Program-made: the position numbers and the translations under genes
Shown: one piece after another, positions 1 through 8,586 of the stretch
Position numbering within the stretch: the stretch's first letter is position 1
How the letters are laid out: every line of letters begins with the position of its first letter
Source of the DNA: Streptomyces caniferus
Lineage (GTDB): Bacteria > Actinomycetota > Actinomycetes > Streptomycetales > Streptomycetaceae
DNA: 64,000 nucleotides
NCBI RefSeq assembly: GCF_009811555.1
Contig: NZ_BLIN01000001.1
Span: 1-64,000, forward strand
Reading direction: 5' to 3'
Notes under the pieces: generated by a model
What the model was told of the DNA's origin: nothing
Databases searched by the model: none
Seen by the model: only the letters and a program-made list of their open reading frames with translations

Positions 1-1553
1 CCATCGCCGTCCTGCTCGCCCTCGCCGCCCTCGGTGCCCTGTGGTGGTCGCGGCACAAGAACACCTCCGGCGGAAAGAAGAAGTCCTTCCGCGGGCTGGC
101 GCGCAGGAGGGACATCGCGCCCCTGCTCGCCAAGGCGATGACGGCCAAGGCCCGCTCCCTGCGTCCGAGCCTGGCGGACGCCAAGCACATCGCTCCCCGC
201 GACACCGGAGTCCTCCTTGGTGATCTCCAAGGCACCCGGCATGAGGTTCGGATGGGTTGGGAGGACGTCGCCGTGGCGATCATGGCTCCCCGCTCCGGCA
301 AGACCACGAGCCTGGCTATCCCCTCGATCCTCAGCGCCCCCGGCCCCGTCCTGCTGACCTCGAACAAGGCCGGCGGCGACGCCTACACCGCCACTATCGA
401 TGCGCGGGCGACCGTCGGCCGGGTCTGGTCGATGGACCCGCAGCAGATCGCCCATGCCGAGCGCACCATGTGGTGGAACCCCTTGGCGGATGCCAAGACC
501 CTCGAGGGTGCCGGCCGTCTGGCCGGTCACTTCCTCGCCGCCAGCGTGGACGCCTCCCAGCAGGGTGACTTCTGGTCCAAGGCCGGATCCAACATCCTCT
601 CCCAGCTCTTCCTGGCCGCCGCGCTCGACGAACGCCCCATCACGGACGTGACGTCCTGGCTGGCCTTCCCCGCGGACCGCACCCCGCTGGACATTCTGCG
701 CGACCACGGCTTCGTAGCTGTCGCCGCCCAGCTCAAGGGCACCGTCGAAGGCCCGCCGGAGACCCGCGACGGCATCTACGAGACCGCCCGCCAGTACGCC
801 GCCGCCCTGCTGAACACGGAGATCGCCGCGTGGGTCAGCCCGCAGGAGGGCATCGCTGAGTTCAAGCCGTCGGAGTTCGTGGACAGCACGGACACGCTCT
901 ACCTGCTCTCCAAGGATGGCGGCGGCGGTGCCAGCGCGCTGATCGCGGCGTGCGCGGACTCGGTCATGCGGGCCGCGACCGCCCGCGCCGAACGGGCCGG
1001 CGGACGGCTCGACCCGCCGATGCTCGCGATCCTCGACGAGGCCGCCAACGTGTGCAAGATCTCGGACTTGCCCGACCTGTACTCGCACCTGGGCAGCCGC
1101 GGCATCATCCCGATCACCATCCTGCAGTCCTACCGCCAGGGCCAGAAGGTCTGGGGGGATGCCGGCATGGACGCCATGTGGTCGGCCTCCACCATCAAGG
1201 TCGTCGGCCCCGGCATCGACGACCCCGACTTCGCCGACAAGCTCAGCCGGATGATTGGCGACCACGACGTGGAGAGCACGTCCGTCTCGCACTCCGAGTC
1301 CGGCAAGTCCACCAGCGTGTCCATGCGACAGGAACGCATCCTGGCGGCCGACGCCATCCGCGCCCTGCCCAAGGGCAGCGCGCTGTGCTTCGCCACCGGA
1401 ATGCGCGTCGCCGGTCTCGATATGAAGCCCTGGTACCTGCAGCCCGAAGCGGACGAAATCTCCGCCGCCTCGGAGCGTGCCTCGAAGGCCATCACCGAAC
1501 GCGCCGTCGCCAAGACCACGCCGAAGCAGAGCGACTTCACAACGGCCGCGTAA
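1..1553 (+). CDS. VirD4/TraG-type conjugative coupling ATPase (5' end outside window)
   Basis: The reading frame is open from position 3 and continues to a stop at 1553, so the gene begins left of the window; an internal ATG at 138 is not the real start. The first visible residues form a hydrophobic segment (IAVLLALAALGALWW) followed by a basic stretch, as expected for the last membrane helix of a coupling protein. A Walker A motif (APRSGKTT) lies at about 285-310, a Walker B-like AILDEAAN at about 1025-1050, and a typical LQSYRQGQ segment follows at about 1120. Proteins of this family are hexameric inner-membrane ATPases that pass DNA or protein substrates to a type IV-like channel. This supports a conjugative element; the family call is firm, the substrate is inferred. 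Confidence 0.85.
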   Translation, partial: IAVLLALAALGALWWSRHKNTSGGKKKSFRGLARRRDIAPLLAKAMTAKARSLRPSLADAKHIAPRDTGVLLGDLQGTRHEVRMGWEDVAVAIMAPRSGKTTSLAIPSILSAPGPVLLTSNKAGGDAYTATIDARATVGRVWSMDPQQIAHAERTMWWNPLADAKTLEGAGRLAGHFLAASVDASQQGDFWSKAGSNILSQLFLAAALDERPITDVTSWLAFPADRTPLDILRDHGFVAVAAQLKGTVEGPPETRDGIYETARQYAAALLNTEIAAWVSPQEGIAEFKPSEFVDSTDTLYLLSKDGGGGASALIAACADSVMRAATARAERAGGRLDPPMLAILDEAANVCKISDLPDLYSHLGSRGIIPITILQSYRQGQKVWGDAGMDAMWSASTIKVVGPGIDDPDFADKLSRMIGDHDVESTSVSHSESGKSTSVSMRQERILAADAIRALPKGSALCFATGMRVAGLDMKPWYLQPEADEISAASERASKAITERAVAKTTPKQSDFTTAA

Positions 1554-1577
1554 GCCCGCCACCACACCAGGAAGGCC

Positions 1578-2036
1578 ATGACCCCGACCAAACCGCTTGC
1601 CGTCGACACCGACACGCACTCGCAGATCGCCCTGCTCGCCCGGGCCTGGGGCGTCAGCCACGACGAAGTGCTGCGAAAGCTCCTCGCGCAATTCGCCCAG
1701 CTACCCACCGCCCCGCCAGCGGCGGCCGGAATGGACGTGTATGCGATCTACGCCTGCACCCACGTCGAAGGCCGATACGACCCTGTAACGGGGACTCTAA
1801 CCATCGAGGAAGGCCCCGGGCAGGGCCATTACAAGACGCCCAGTGGCGCCTCGGCAGCTGTGCTCCGCGCCCTACGACCGACCGTTACCCCCATCCGTAG
1901 CGGCTGGGAGTTCTGGCGGATACGCAGCACCGGGGTCCCTCTCGAATCCATCCGCCCCGACCACACCTGGCGTGTAACACCAGCAACGCCGCCCCCCGCA
2001 ACCTCAGTCGGGCGCTCCTCCCCCGCGCGTCACTGA
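1578..2036 (+). CDS. Small protein with RAMA/DUF4357-like domain
   Basis: A 152-residue protein 24 bp after the coupling ATPase. The ATG is preceded by AGGAAGG at a good distance. The first 45 residues resemble a ribbon-helix-helix or short helical binding region (SQIALLARAWGVSHDEVLRK). Residues about 70-115 read like the RAMA domain found beside restriction and modification enzymes: a YKTPSGASAAVLRAL segment followed by SGWEFWRI. That domain is thought to bind DNA or modified DNA, so a DNA-binding role within the mobile element is plausible. No catalytic residues are evident. The domain assignment is by eye and moderately secure; the function is inferred. Confidence 0.6.
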   Translation: MTPTKPLAVDTDTHSQIALLARAWGVSHDEVLRKLLAQFAQLPTAPPAAAGMDVYAIYACTHVEGRYDPVTGTLTIEEGPGQGHYKTPSGASAAVLRALRPTVTPIRSGWEFWRIRSTGVPLESIRPDHTWRVTPATPPPATSVGRSSPARH

Positions 2037-2138
2037 ACCGCCGCGGCCGGGACGACACACGCCGTCCCGGCCGCGGACGGACCGCGGGAGCGAACAGATC
2101 GCCCGCACGCTCCGCCAAGCCCCTGACAGGACACGCTC

Positions 2139-2654
2139 ATCGACACCTACGAATCCCACGAACTCGACGACATGACGCCAGCCGCAGCGCTGGACGCCGT
2201 CATCGCCGACGTTCGCTCCCACCCCGTCGACCCCGGCCCCGGCGGCTTCTTCACCGCCCTGCGCCACATCGACCTGCTCAGCCATCTCGCCCTGCGCTTC
2301 GCCGGCGACGCCCACTACCACCTCGACTCTGCCCACGAAACGGGCTCCGCCTGGCATCCGGTCGAGGCACTCACCAACACGGCGGTCCCGCTCAGCAGAG
2401 CGCAGTACCACTACGCGCAGGCCATGATTCCGCTCGCCACGCTCAGCAAACCGAACCCTGACACGTCCACGGCTGCACGGCTTCACGACATCGAGCATCA
2501 CTGCACGCTGCGCACCCAACTCCACGCCGCCGCACAGTCCCTCGACGAGGCCCGCACCACGCTGCGCACGCCCACCCCGGCACGGCCTCCGTCCCCCACT
2601 GCCCCGCCCCCGGTGGCGACATCGGAACAGACCGCTTCGCGCCGGGCCCGCTGA
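2139..2654 (+). CDS. Hypothetical protein of the mobile-element operon, probable ATC start
   Basis: The frame has an ATG at 2172 (160 residues), but nothing like a Shine-Dalgarno sequence precedes it. Eleven codons upstream an in-frame ATC at 2139 has AGGA at 2128-2131, seven bases away, and the codons between look coding (IDTYESHELDD). The protein is mainly alpha-helical and has a Pro-rich, basic C-terminus ending ASRRAR. No family is recognised. Several neighbours share the basic tail and small size, suggesting a set of accessory plasmid or ICE proteins. The coding call is fair; the start is a hypothesis discussed in the findings. Confidence 0.5.
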   Translation: MDTYESHELDDMTPAAALDAVIADVRSHPVDPGPGGFFTALRHIDLLSHLALRFAGDAHYHLDSAHETGSAWHPVEALTNTAVPLSRAQYHYAQAMIPLATLSKPNPDTSTAARLHDIEHHCTLRTQLHAAAQSLDEARTTLRTPTPARPPSPTAPPPVATSEQTASRRAR

Positions 2655-2698
2655 GCAACTACCAGCCCCCTCCCCCCCAACAACCTCCCTGGACCGTC

Positions 2699-3304
2699 TT
2701 GTCTCTTCTGAACATCCCCGATGTGTTCATCGGGTCCACCGACGACGGGCACACCTTCGTCGTCCTCAATCGCCGCATCCGCGACGCCGACCGGCTGCTG
2801 ACCGATGCGGGATTCCTCGCCCGTGAACACCTCGGACGCACGCTCTACTTGCTCCCACCGGGCACGGCCCAGGACGCCCACGAGCGCGCCGGGGACGCGA
2901 TGTACGGGCTCTTGGCCCGCACTCTCGACCTTGTCGACCTCTCCTGGACGACGCGCTGGAGCCCCGACGCCCTACCCGATGCCGATCCGGACCTCCGCTT
3001 CCAGTTCACCGACGGCACCGTGACGGCGACAGCCGAGACCACCACCGCCCGCTCACTCCTGGAGCAGCACGGCTTCGCCCTCGCGGCGGACGGCTCCTCC
3101 TATCAGCCGCAGCCCGGGCTGGATCAACGCGGCCTACTCGGCGCCGTCACGGCCGCCGAAACGCACGCCTACACCCACGGCCTCACGGTCAGCGTCGGCC
3201 TCGGCATCCCCACACCGATGGACATCCCGGCCGCACCCCGCCGTGCATCACCTGCTCCCCCCAGCCCCCCGTCCGGACCGGCGCCCCGTCGCCGCCCGCG
3301 CTGA
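2699..3304 (+). CDS. Hypothetical protein, mobile-element operon
   Basis: A 201-residue frame beginning with TTG, 44 bp after the previous stop. Composition is typical Streptomyces coding, with a Pro/Arg-rich tail (PSPPSGPAPRRRPR). The region around residues 10-60 (IPDVFIGSTDDGHTFVVL) is strand-rich. It contains no signal peptide, membrane segment or catalytic motif that I can recognise. Neighbours on both sides are hypothetical genes of the same element. Only a weak ribosome-binding sequence precedes the TTG, so the start is uncertain. Confidence 0.5.
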   Translation: MSLLNIPDVFIGSTDDGHTFVVLNRRIRDADRLLTDAGFLAREHLGRTLYLLPPGTAQDAHERAGDAMYGLLARTLDLVDLSWTTRWSPDALPDADPDLRFQFTDGTVTATAETTTARSLLEQHGFALAADGSSYQPQPGLDQRGLLGAVTAAETHAYTHGLTVSVGLGIPTPMDIPAAPRRASPAPPSPPSGPAPRRRPR

Positions 3305-3349
3305 CTCCACACCCGCCGCCCTTCTCAAGGGCATGCCCCGGAGCCCCTG

Positions 3350-4198
3350 TTGACCACCGCCGTCGATCTCAACGAGCAGATCAACCAGCTGCGCCACCTC
3401 GCCCACCACTTCAAGGCCCTTCACAACCGGGTCCGCGCCCTCGACATCGCGGCCGTCGCGCCAGGCACGGAAGCCCTTCGGCAGCTCACCCCCCTTGTGC
3501 TCACGAGCCAGGAGCTGGTCGGGAAGGCGCTCTTGCCACTGTCCGCCCTCGACGGAAGCCCATACGCAGCCGTGAGCGGCAGCCGGCAAGCACTCAACGC
3601 TCTCGGTGCCGTCGTCTCCGGTGCATCCCAGGCCAGCTGCGACCTCGCGCATGCACTCGCCGCCAACCCCCTGGACAGCATCGGCTTCGGCGGACCGCAC
3701 CAGGACGAGGAGGGCATCCGCAACGCCCGGCACGCCCGTGCCGTACCGGAAATGGCCGGCCACCTCGCCGACGCCGCCCACCAGCTCAACGTGTGCGAAT
3801 CCGCCTGCCACGACCTGGCCACCTACATCACCCGCGACCTCGAACGCGCATCCACCAACACCCGACAGGCTCCCAAGATCAGTCCCACCCAGTACGAAGC
3901 ACTGACCTCGCTCGCGAAGTGCGGGGCCACGATGCAGACACGAGGCCGCGGCTCAACCATCGTCCTCACCCCCGACCACACCCTCATCACCATCGCCACA
4001 TTCCAGTCCCTGGACAAGCGCGGCCTGGTCCACCTCGACACCTCCGTACCGCTCTACCAAGGTCGGGGCATCACCGTGACCGCCGAGGGACATCGCGCGC
4101 TGGCCCAGCACCGAGCCCGCACCGGTGCCACCACGGGGCCAACAGCCGCGACGGCCACCATGCCCCCCGCTGCGGTGAAGCGGGAGGTGCGCCGATGA
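3350..4198 (+). CDS. Hypothetical protein with winged-helix-like C-terminus
   Basis: A 282-residue protein starting at TTG, with GGAG six bases upstream. The N-terminal 170 residues are helical (DLNEQINQLRHLAHHFKAL). Residues about 180-265 (PTQYEALTSLAKCG to ITVTAEGHRALAQHR) look like a winged-helix, MarR-like fold with a terminal wing. The gene at 4944-5765 has the same architecture (SRTQDSTLRAVARG to VHLTAAGRRDLA), so the two are paralogues separated by a DUF317 gene. Its last bases overlap the next ATG, indicating translational coupling. DNA binding is inferred from the fold only. Confidence 0.55.
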   Translation: MTTAVDLNEQINQLRHLAHHFKALHNRVRALDIAAVAPGTEALRQLTPLVLTSQELVGKALLPLSALDGSPYAAVSGSRQALNALGAVVSGASQASCDLAHALAANPLDSIGFGGPHQDEEGIRNARHARAVPEMAGHLADAAHQLNVCESACHDLATYITRDLERASTNTRQAPKISPTQYEALTSLAKCGATMQTRGRGSTIVLTPDHTLITIATFQSLDKRGLVHLDTSVPLYQGRGITVTAEGHRALAQHRARTGATTGPTAATATMPPAAVKREVRR

Positions 4199-4917
4199 GC
4201 CCGTACGCCCACGACGACCGGGTCATGGTTTCGCCTCCGTACATGGCAGGCGCCGGCGACCGCGTCGCCGACGTGATCGGCCCCCTCATCCACCTCTTCG
4301 GGTGGAGGCACGAGCACGATGCCGCCACCGGGCACGTCGCAATCGACAGCACCGACGCCAGCCTGTTCGTCGACTTCGCCCCGCTGCACCCGCTCGGCCG
4401 GTGGCTCACCGTGACCCACCATGAGCCGTACTGGGAAGCGATGTTCAGCAGGCAGGCCCCCCTGGAGGCGGTCGCCGCCGTCACCCAGGCACTGCCCCAG
4501 CTGCTCGGCGATGCCCGTCACGCCGACCGCATCCCGATCACGGACATGCCCCTGGACCAGCTCGCCGAGCTGAACGACTGGTCCGCCGAGGACAGCGTCC
4601 TCACCTCGCCCGACCTGTACTGCCGGCTAGAGCACACGCCCGGCAAGGAGATCGCCTGGCAGGTCGACCACGTCTACTTCGAGGGCGATCCGCTGGCCAC
4701 TTTCACGCAAGACACCCCTGAGTGCCTCGTCCGCAACTTCTTCTCCCACCTGGCCACTCCCATGGCGGTGGAGCGGTCCTTCGCCGACATCCCCCTCAGC
4801 ACGCGGCATGGGCACAGCGCCTTGATCACGCCGGTCCGCGGAGCCGCAGTGAGTCCACAGGTCCATCACGCCCTCGCGCAGCTCGACCGCCCCAGCCGCC
4901 CCGGCCGCCGCCGCTGA
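4195..4917 (+). CDS. DUF317-family protein
   Basis: A 240-residue protein whose ATG overlaps the previous stop (ATGA) behind a strong GGGAGG site. The sequence matches the actinobacterial DUF317 pattern: a segment like DRIPITDMPLDQLAELNDW and a later block on strands with conserved Trp, His and Phe (WQVDHVYFEGD, LVRNFFSHLATPM). DUF317 proteins are frequent on Streptomyces plasmids and ICEs and have no established biochemical role. A second DUF317 protein is encoded at 11018-12391 in the same run of genes. The tail ends in a basic RPGRRR. Confidence 0.6.
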   Translation: MSPYAHDDRVMVSPPYMAGAGDRVADVIGPLIHLFGWRHEHDAATGHVAIDSTDASLFVDFAPLHPLGRWLTVTHHEPYWEAMFSRQAPLEAVAAVTQALPQLLGDARHADRIPITDMPLDQLAELNDWSAEDSVLTSPDLYCRLEHTPGKEIAWQVDHVYFEGDPLATFTQDTPECLVRNFFSHLATPMAVERSFADIPLSTRHGHSALITPVRGAAVSPQVHHALAQLDRPSRPGRRR

Positions 4918-4943
4918 CTCCCCCATCTCCCCTGGAACCATCC

Positions 4944-5765
4944 CTGACCGAGAAGACCGGATCCCTTGAGCCCGCCGAGCAACTCCTCATGCTGGCCGCC
5001 GACTTCACCCGTTTCAACGACGCCCACCTGCGGCACTCACTCAACGGGCCAAATCCCACCACCCTGCTGAACGCCCAGACGGAATCCGCACAGCACCTGG
5101 CCCGGTCCGCGCTCGCCATCGTGGACACCCTCAATGCCCAGCCGATGTACCACAGCCCCGCGATCCACGCGGTGTACGCACGCGTGCGCCAACTCGCCCA
5201 TCTCGCGTCCGACGCAGCCGACCATCTCATCGATGCCGTGGACCTCCTCGACCACACCCGCGCGGGGCTGCCCGTTGAGCTGGGCGACGGCTTCCTGGCG
5301 GTCGTGACCGAGCAGGAGGCCCGCCGGGGAGCCGGCCGGTGCTTCAGCCTCGTCGCGAGCCTCACCGCCCTGGGCTCCTCAGACGCCCTGGCGACCGCTG
5401 AACTCTTCGCTGTCGAACGCCGCCGGGGCTTCGTACCCGAGTACCGGCCGCCCGCCCTGTCCCGCACCCAGGACTCCACGCTGCGCGCGGTGGCGCGCGG
5501 CGATGTCGCGATCACCGGCGGCAAGCCCTATCTGCGCCGTGAGGACCTCCGCGTCAGCATCAGCACCATCCGCGCCTTGGAGAGCCGCGGTCTGGTGATG
5601 CGCGAGGACTGTCCGGCCTGGGGCCGCGGCGAGCGCGTCCACCTCACCGCAGCCGGGCGCCGCGACCTCGCCGCCTCCTTCGCACGGCCCCGCTCCACCG
5701 CACCCGCCGCAGCCCGCCCACCAGCCCGACCAGCCGCGACCGCGGCACGAACCGCGGCCCGCTGA
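4944..5765 (+). CDS. Hypothetical protein, paralogue of the gene at 3350, probable CTG start
   Basis: The coding frame extends upstream of its first ATG (4990). A CTG at 4944 lies behind a weak GGAA sequence and gives the N-terminus LTEKTGSLEPAEQLLMLAAD; no ATG, GTG or TTG suits the frame better. Residues about 1-165 are helical, and the C-terminal 90 residues resemble a winged helix, like the product of 3350-4198. The tail is Ala/Pro/Arg-rich. Function unknown. The duplicated architecture within one operon suggests two DNA-binding accessory proteins. Confidence 0.5.
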   Translation: MTEKTGSLEPAEQLLMLAADFTRFNDAHLRHSLNGPNPTTLLNAQTESAQHLARSALAIVDTLNAQPMYHSPAIHAVYARVRQLAHLASDAADHLIDAVDLLDHTRAGLPVELGDGFLAVVTEQEARRGAGRCFSLVASLTALGSSDALATAELFAVERRRGFVPEYRPPALSRTQDSTLRAVARGDVAITGGKPYLRREDLRVSISTIRALESRGLVMREDCPAWGRGERVHLTAAGRRDLAASFARPRSTAPAAARPPARPAATAARTAAR

Positions 5766-5787
5766 CCACAACACCCGGAGTCTCCCC

Positions 5788-6339
5788 ACGTCTTCCGAAA
5801 CCCTGACGGCGCACGACATCGCCCGCGCCCTCGCCGACCAGATCCGCCCCGGCGCCGCACCCCGTGACGTGACCGTGCACTTCAGCGTCCGCCGACAGGC
5901 AGCAGCCGAGTACCACTACCGCGGCCGAGGCGGACCCGTGACGGTTTACGCCCAAGCACTGCATGCCGCCCTCTTCGGCCTCCCCGCGGACGACGAGCCG
6001 CTGCCCACCGCCCTGGACGCGCTCTTGCAGGCCACGCACACCGCCACCGCGCCCGAGCAGCAGACCGCGATCCTGCGGCAGGTCGCCGAGCAGCTGCGCA
6101 ACGGTGCCGAGATCATCCAGCGCTACCAGTACCGGGCCCAGTGGGACCGGCTCCCTGACGACGTCGCCGAGCAGCTCCGTGATGCCCACGACCAGGCTCA
6201 GCAGGTCGCCCAGACCCTCGACCTCGTCGCACCCGCCCTCAGCAGCCCTCCTGCCGCCCCCGAGCTGCCCGGCCCGCAATCGCGGCACGCCGCCGGCCCG
6301 CCCGCGCCCCCGACTCCACCGGCCGGTCGCCGCCGCTGA
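5788..6339 (+). CDS. Hypothetical protein, probable ACG start
   Basis: The first conventional start in frame is a GTG at 5869, yet the 27 codons before it look clearly coding (LTAHDIARALADQIRPG). An ACG at 5788 sits seven bases after a perfect GGAG at 5777-5780, which is the best initiation context in the region. The product is a small helical protein of about 183 residues with a Pro-rich, Arg-ending tail (PAGRRR). No recognised domain. ACG differs from ATG by one base, as do the start candidates of four neighbours. Confidence 0.5.
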   Translation, partial: TSSETLTAHDIARALADQIRPGAAPRDVTVHFSVRRQAAAEYHYRGRGGPVTVYAQALHAALFGLPADDEPLPTALDALLQATHTATAPEQQTAILRQVAEQLRNGAEIIQRYQYRAQWDRLPDDVAEQLRDAHDQAQQVAQTLDLVAPALSSPPAAPELPGPQSRHAAGPPAPPTPPAGRRR

Positions 6340-6372
6340 CCTCCGGCGACAGCCCCGCCGGGAAAGGCCCCC

Positions 6373-7173
6373 ATCCTGACCACTGCCGATCCCCTCCACG
6401 CCCTCCTCACCCAACCCCATTGCTCGCTGGGCGTGTTCGTCCCCGCCGGCCTCCATCCGGTATCCGCCGAGCGCCGTTACCTCGACCAGCTCGCGCAGGC
6501 AGGTGGCGATCTGTTCGAGGTCGGCCTGGCCACCGAGGACGCCGTCCTCGACGGTCCCGTCATCCAGGCCGCCTACCACCGCGCCCTGCGCAGCGGAAAC
6601 GTCCTCGATGCCGCCGTCCGCGCCGTCGAGCATGCCGCCGGCCTCCGGCCGACCGTCGTCATGACCTACTGGGAGCCCGTCCGCCGCCACGGCCCCGAGC
6701 ACCTGGCCCGCCTGTTCGCCGACGCAGGTGCCGCCGGCGTGATGGTCGTCGACCTGCCCGCCTACCAAGCGGCCCGCTGGCACGACGCCGCGCGGGAAGC
6801 GGGTCTTCGCACCCCACGCCTCATCCCGCGCACCACCCCCGACACCAGCCTCCCCGCCGCGGTCGCCGGCGCCTCCGGATGGCTCTACGCCCCCGCCAGC
6901 ACGGCCCCGACCGGTTACCAAGGGCCGCTCGATCTTCCGGCGCTCGGCCACTTCACCCGGCGCCTGCGCGGCGCGAGCCCGCTGCCCGTGGTCTCGGGCG
7001 TGGGGATCTCTACCCCGGCCCTCGCCGCGCGCGTGGCCCCGGTCGTGGATGCCGTCGTCATCGGCACCCCGGTCGTGCGCGCCCTGGCCACCGACCCTGA
7101 TCGAGCTGCCGAAGTGACTGCCGCGTTCGCCCAGGCCCTGCACACTCCCACCTCCAGGGAGACCCGTGCCTGA
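6373..7173 (+). CDS. Tryptophan-synthase alpha-chain-like TIM barrel
   Basis: Residues from about 20 onward follow the TrpA fold: FVPAGLHPVSAERRYLDQL, then DLFEVGLATEDAVLDGPVIQ, which keeps the catalytic Glu (FEVG) and Asp (TED) positions. Phosphate-binding glycines follow near the end (LPVVSGVGIS and VVIGTPVVRAL). TrpA normally cleaves indole-3-glycerol phosphate together with TrpB, but no TrpB or other trp gene is nearby. The gene sits among plasmid-type genes, so its substrate may differ. The best-placed starts are ATC 6373 or the adjacent CTG 6376 behind GGAAAGG; a GTG at 6433 would remove the first barrel strand. Its stop overlaps the next start. Confidence 0.7.
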   Translation: MLTTADPLHALLTQPHCSLGVFVPAGLHPVSAERRYLDQLAQAGGDLFEVGLATEDAVLDGPVIQAAYHRALRSGNVLDAAVRAVEHAAGLRPTVVMTYWEPVRRHGPEHLARLFADAGAAGVMVVDLPAYQAARWHDAAREAGLRTPRLIPRTTPDTSLPAAVAGASGWLYAPASTAPTGYQGPLDLPALGHFTRRLRGASPLPVVSGVGISTPALAARVAPVVDAVVIGTPVVRALATDPDRAAEVTAAFAQALHTPTSRETRA

Positions 7174-7633
7174 TCGCCCCGTACCGGCTCAGACCCTCGA
7201 CCGGATCACCACCGACGCCCTGGCCCTGCACCGGGCCCTGCGCACCAGCATCACCGACGACGCGCATGCGCTGGCCGCGTGGATCACCGAGACCCAAGAC
7301 CTCGCCGACACCGCCCTGTATCTGTTCCGCGTCCTCGCACATCACACGCCGCACACCACGTCCGCGGACCTGCTGCTCCTCGAACGGGTCGTGCATATCG
7401 CCAAGGCCGCCCAGGACGCGGGCGCCGAACTGGCCGCCGCCCTTGCTCGCGCCGTGGAGAACCGGCGCCGCCGAGCCGACGCCGTGTCACAGCGGGTGGT
7501 CCTCGTCGGCCCCTCACCTCAGCAGTTCATCGAGTCGGCCACCGATCTCCTCGACCGCATCCCCGCCCTCTATCACGCCATACACCGTGACCGGCTGATC
7601 CCGCCCAGCCCGCAGACACACCAGCCGCATTGA
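7166..7633 (+). CDS. Hypothetical helical protein
   Basis: A 155-residue protein starting at GTG with GGGAG five bases upstream, overlapping the end of the TrpA-like gene. It is almost entirely alpha-helical with many Ala, Leu and His (LALHRALRTSITDDAHALAAW). No signal peptide or membrane segment. It resembles in composition the other small operon proteins but is not an obvious paralogue. Function unknown. Confidence 0.5.
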   Translation: MPDRPVPAQTLDRITTDALALHRALRTSITDDAHALAAWITETQDLADTALYLFRVLAHHTPHTTSADLLLLERVVHIAKAAQDAGAELAAALARAVENRRRRADAVSQRVVLVGPSPQQFIESATDLLDRIPALYHAIHRDRLIPPSPQTHQPH

Positions 7634-7671
7634 GGCGTCCCCCCCGTTACCCCACATCTCCAGGACAGACC

Positions 7672-8586
7672 ATTTCCGATCAGCCTCGATTCCGCGCCCT
7701 TTCCCTGGGTGCAGGAGTTCAGTCCAGCACCCTCCTCGCCCTTTCCGCCGAGGGGATCCTTCCGAAGGTCGATTACGCGATTTTCGCCGACACCGGATGG
7801 GAACCCGAAGCCGTCTATGCCCATCTAGACCGCCTGGAACGGGAGATAGCCAAGCCTGCCGGGATTCCAGTTCTGCGCGTGTCGTCCGGGAACATTCGCA
7901 GCGATGCTCTGAACCCGGATCACCGATTCGCCTCCATGCCCCTGCACATCCTGAACAAGGACGGGCGTCCGGGAATGACCCGCAGGCAGTGCACCGGCGA
8001 ATACAAAATAAAGCCGATCAAGAAGGCGGTCCGTGAGCTACTCGGACACCCCTACCCTTCGCGCATCCCCAAGGAGGTGTTCGTCGAGCAGTGGGTGGGA
8101 ATCTCCACCGACGAGTTCCACCGCGCCAAGGACGCCGACGTGCAGTACATGCGCAATCGGCATCCGCTTCTCGACCTTGACTGGAGCAGGGCCGACTGCG
8201 TCCGCTATCTGACCTCGCTCGGCCTGGCCGAAACACCGAAATCCAGCTGCCTGGGATGCCCGTTCCACGGAAATGCGCAGTGGCGGCACATCAGGGATCA
8301 CTCCCCTTCCGAGTGGGCAGACGTCGTCGAATTCGACGCGGCCATCCGGCAGGGCAATGCCCGCGCCAACGCATCCGGTAACCGGTTGCTCGGGCAGGCG
8401 TTCCTGCACCGCTCCCGCGTCCCGCTGAGCCAGGCGCCGATCGACCACGTCACCGCCGCCGAGCGGGCAGCTCTGGGCGTCGGCGCGGGCGACGAGTTGG
8501 AGAACGGCGTGGTGGACGGCTGCTCGCCCTGGGCGTGCCGCGGGGATGCGGACACGGCGCAGGACCACTTCGGGCTGGCCGCTTGA
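7672..8586 (+). CDS. PAPS-reductase-like PP-loop protein (phage/plasmid type), probable ATT start
   Basis: The N-terminus contains the PP-loop SLGAGVQSSTL at residues 11-20, followed by the DYAIFADTGWEPEAVYAHL region, a CTGEYKIKPIKK block and a late SSCLGCPFHGN cysteine pair. These are features of the adenylating ATP-pyrophosphatase subgroup annotated as phosphoadenosine phosphosulfate reductase in phages and mobile elements. AGGA lies six bases before an in-frame ATT at 7672, giving (M)SDQPRFRALSLGAG. A TTG at 7630 overlapping the previous stop is the alternative. It overlaps the C5-methyltransferase gene, suggesting a joint role in nucleic-acid modification, but real sulfur chemistry is not shown. 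Confidence 0.75.
   Translation: MSDQPRFRALSLGAGVQSSTLLALSAEGILPKVDYAIFADTGWEPEAVYAHLDRLEREIAKPAGIPVLRVSSGNIRSDALNPDHRFASMPLHILNKDGRPGMTRRQCTGEYKIKPIKKAVRELLGHPYPSRIPKEVFVEQWVGISTDEFHRAKDADVQYMRNRHPLLDLDWSRADCVRYLTSLGLAETPKSSCLGCPFHGNAQWRHIRDHSPSEWADVVEFDAAIRQGNARANASGNRLLGQAFLHRSRVPLSQAPIDHVTAAERAALGVGAGDELENGVVDGCSPWACRGDADTAQDHFGLAA

Noticed and set aside
950..1900. 316-codon plus-strand frame rich in Arg and Pro
   Set aside because: It is an out-of-frame reading of the coupling ATPase and the RAMA-like gene.
5644..7143. Nearly 500-codon open frame on the minus strand
   Set aside because: It lies antisense to several plus-strand genes, one of which has clear TrpA motifs, and has Gly/Arg-rich shadow composition.
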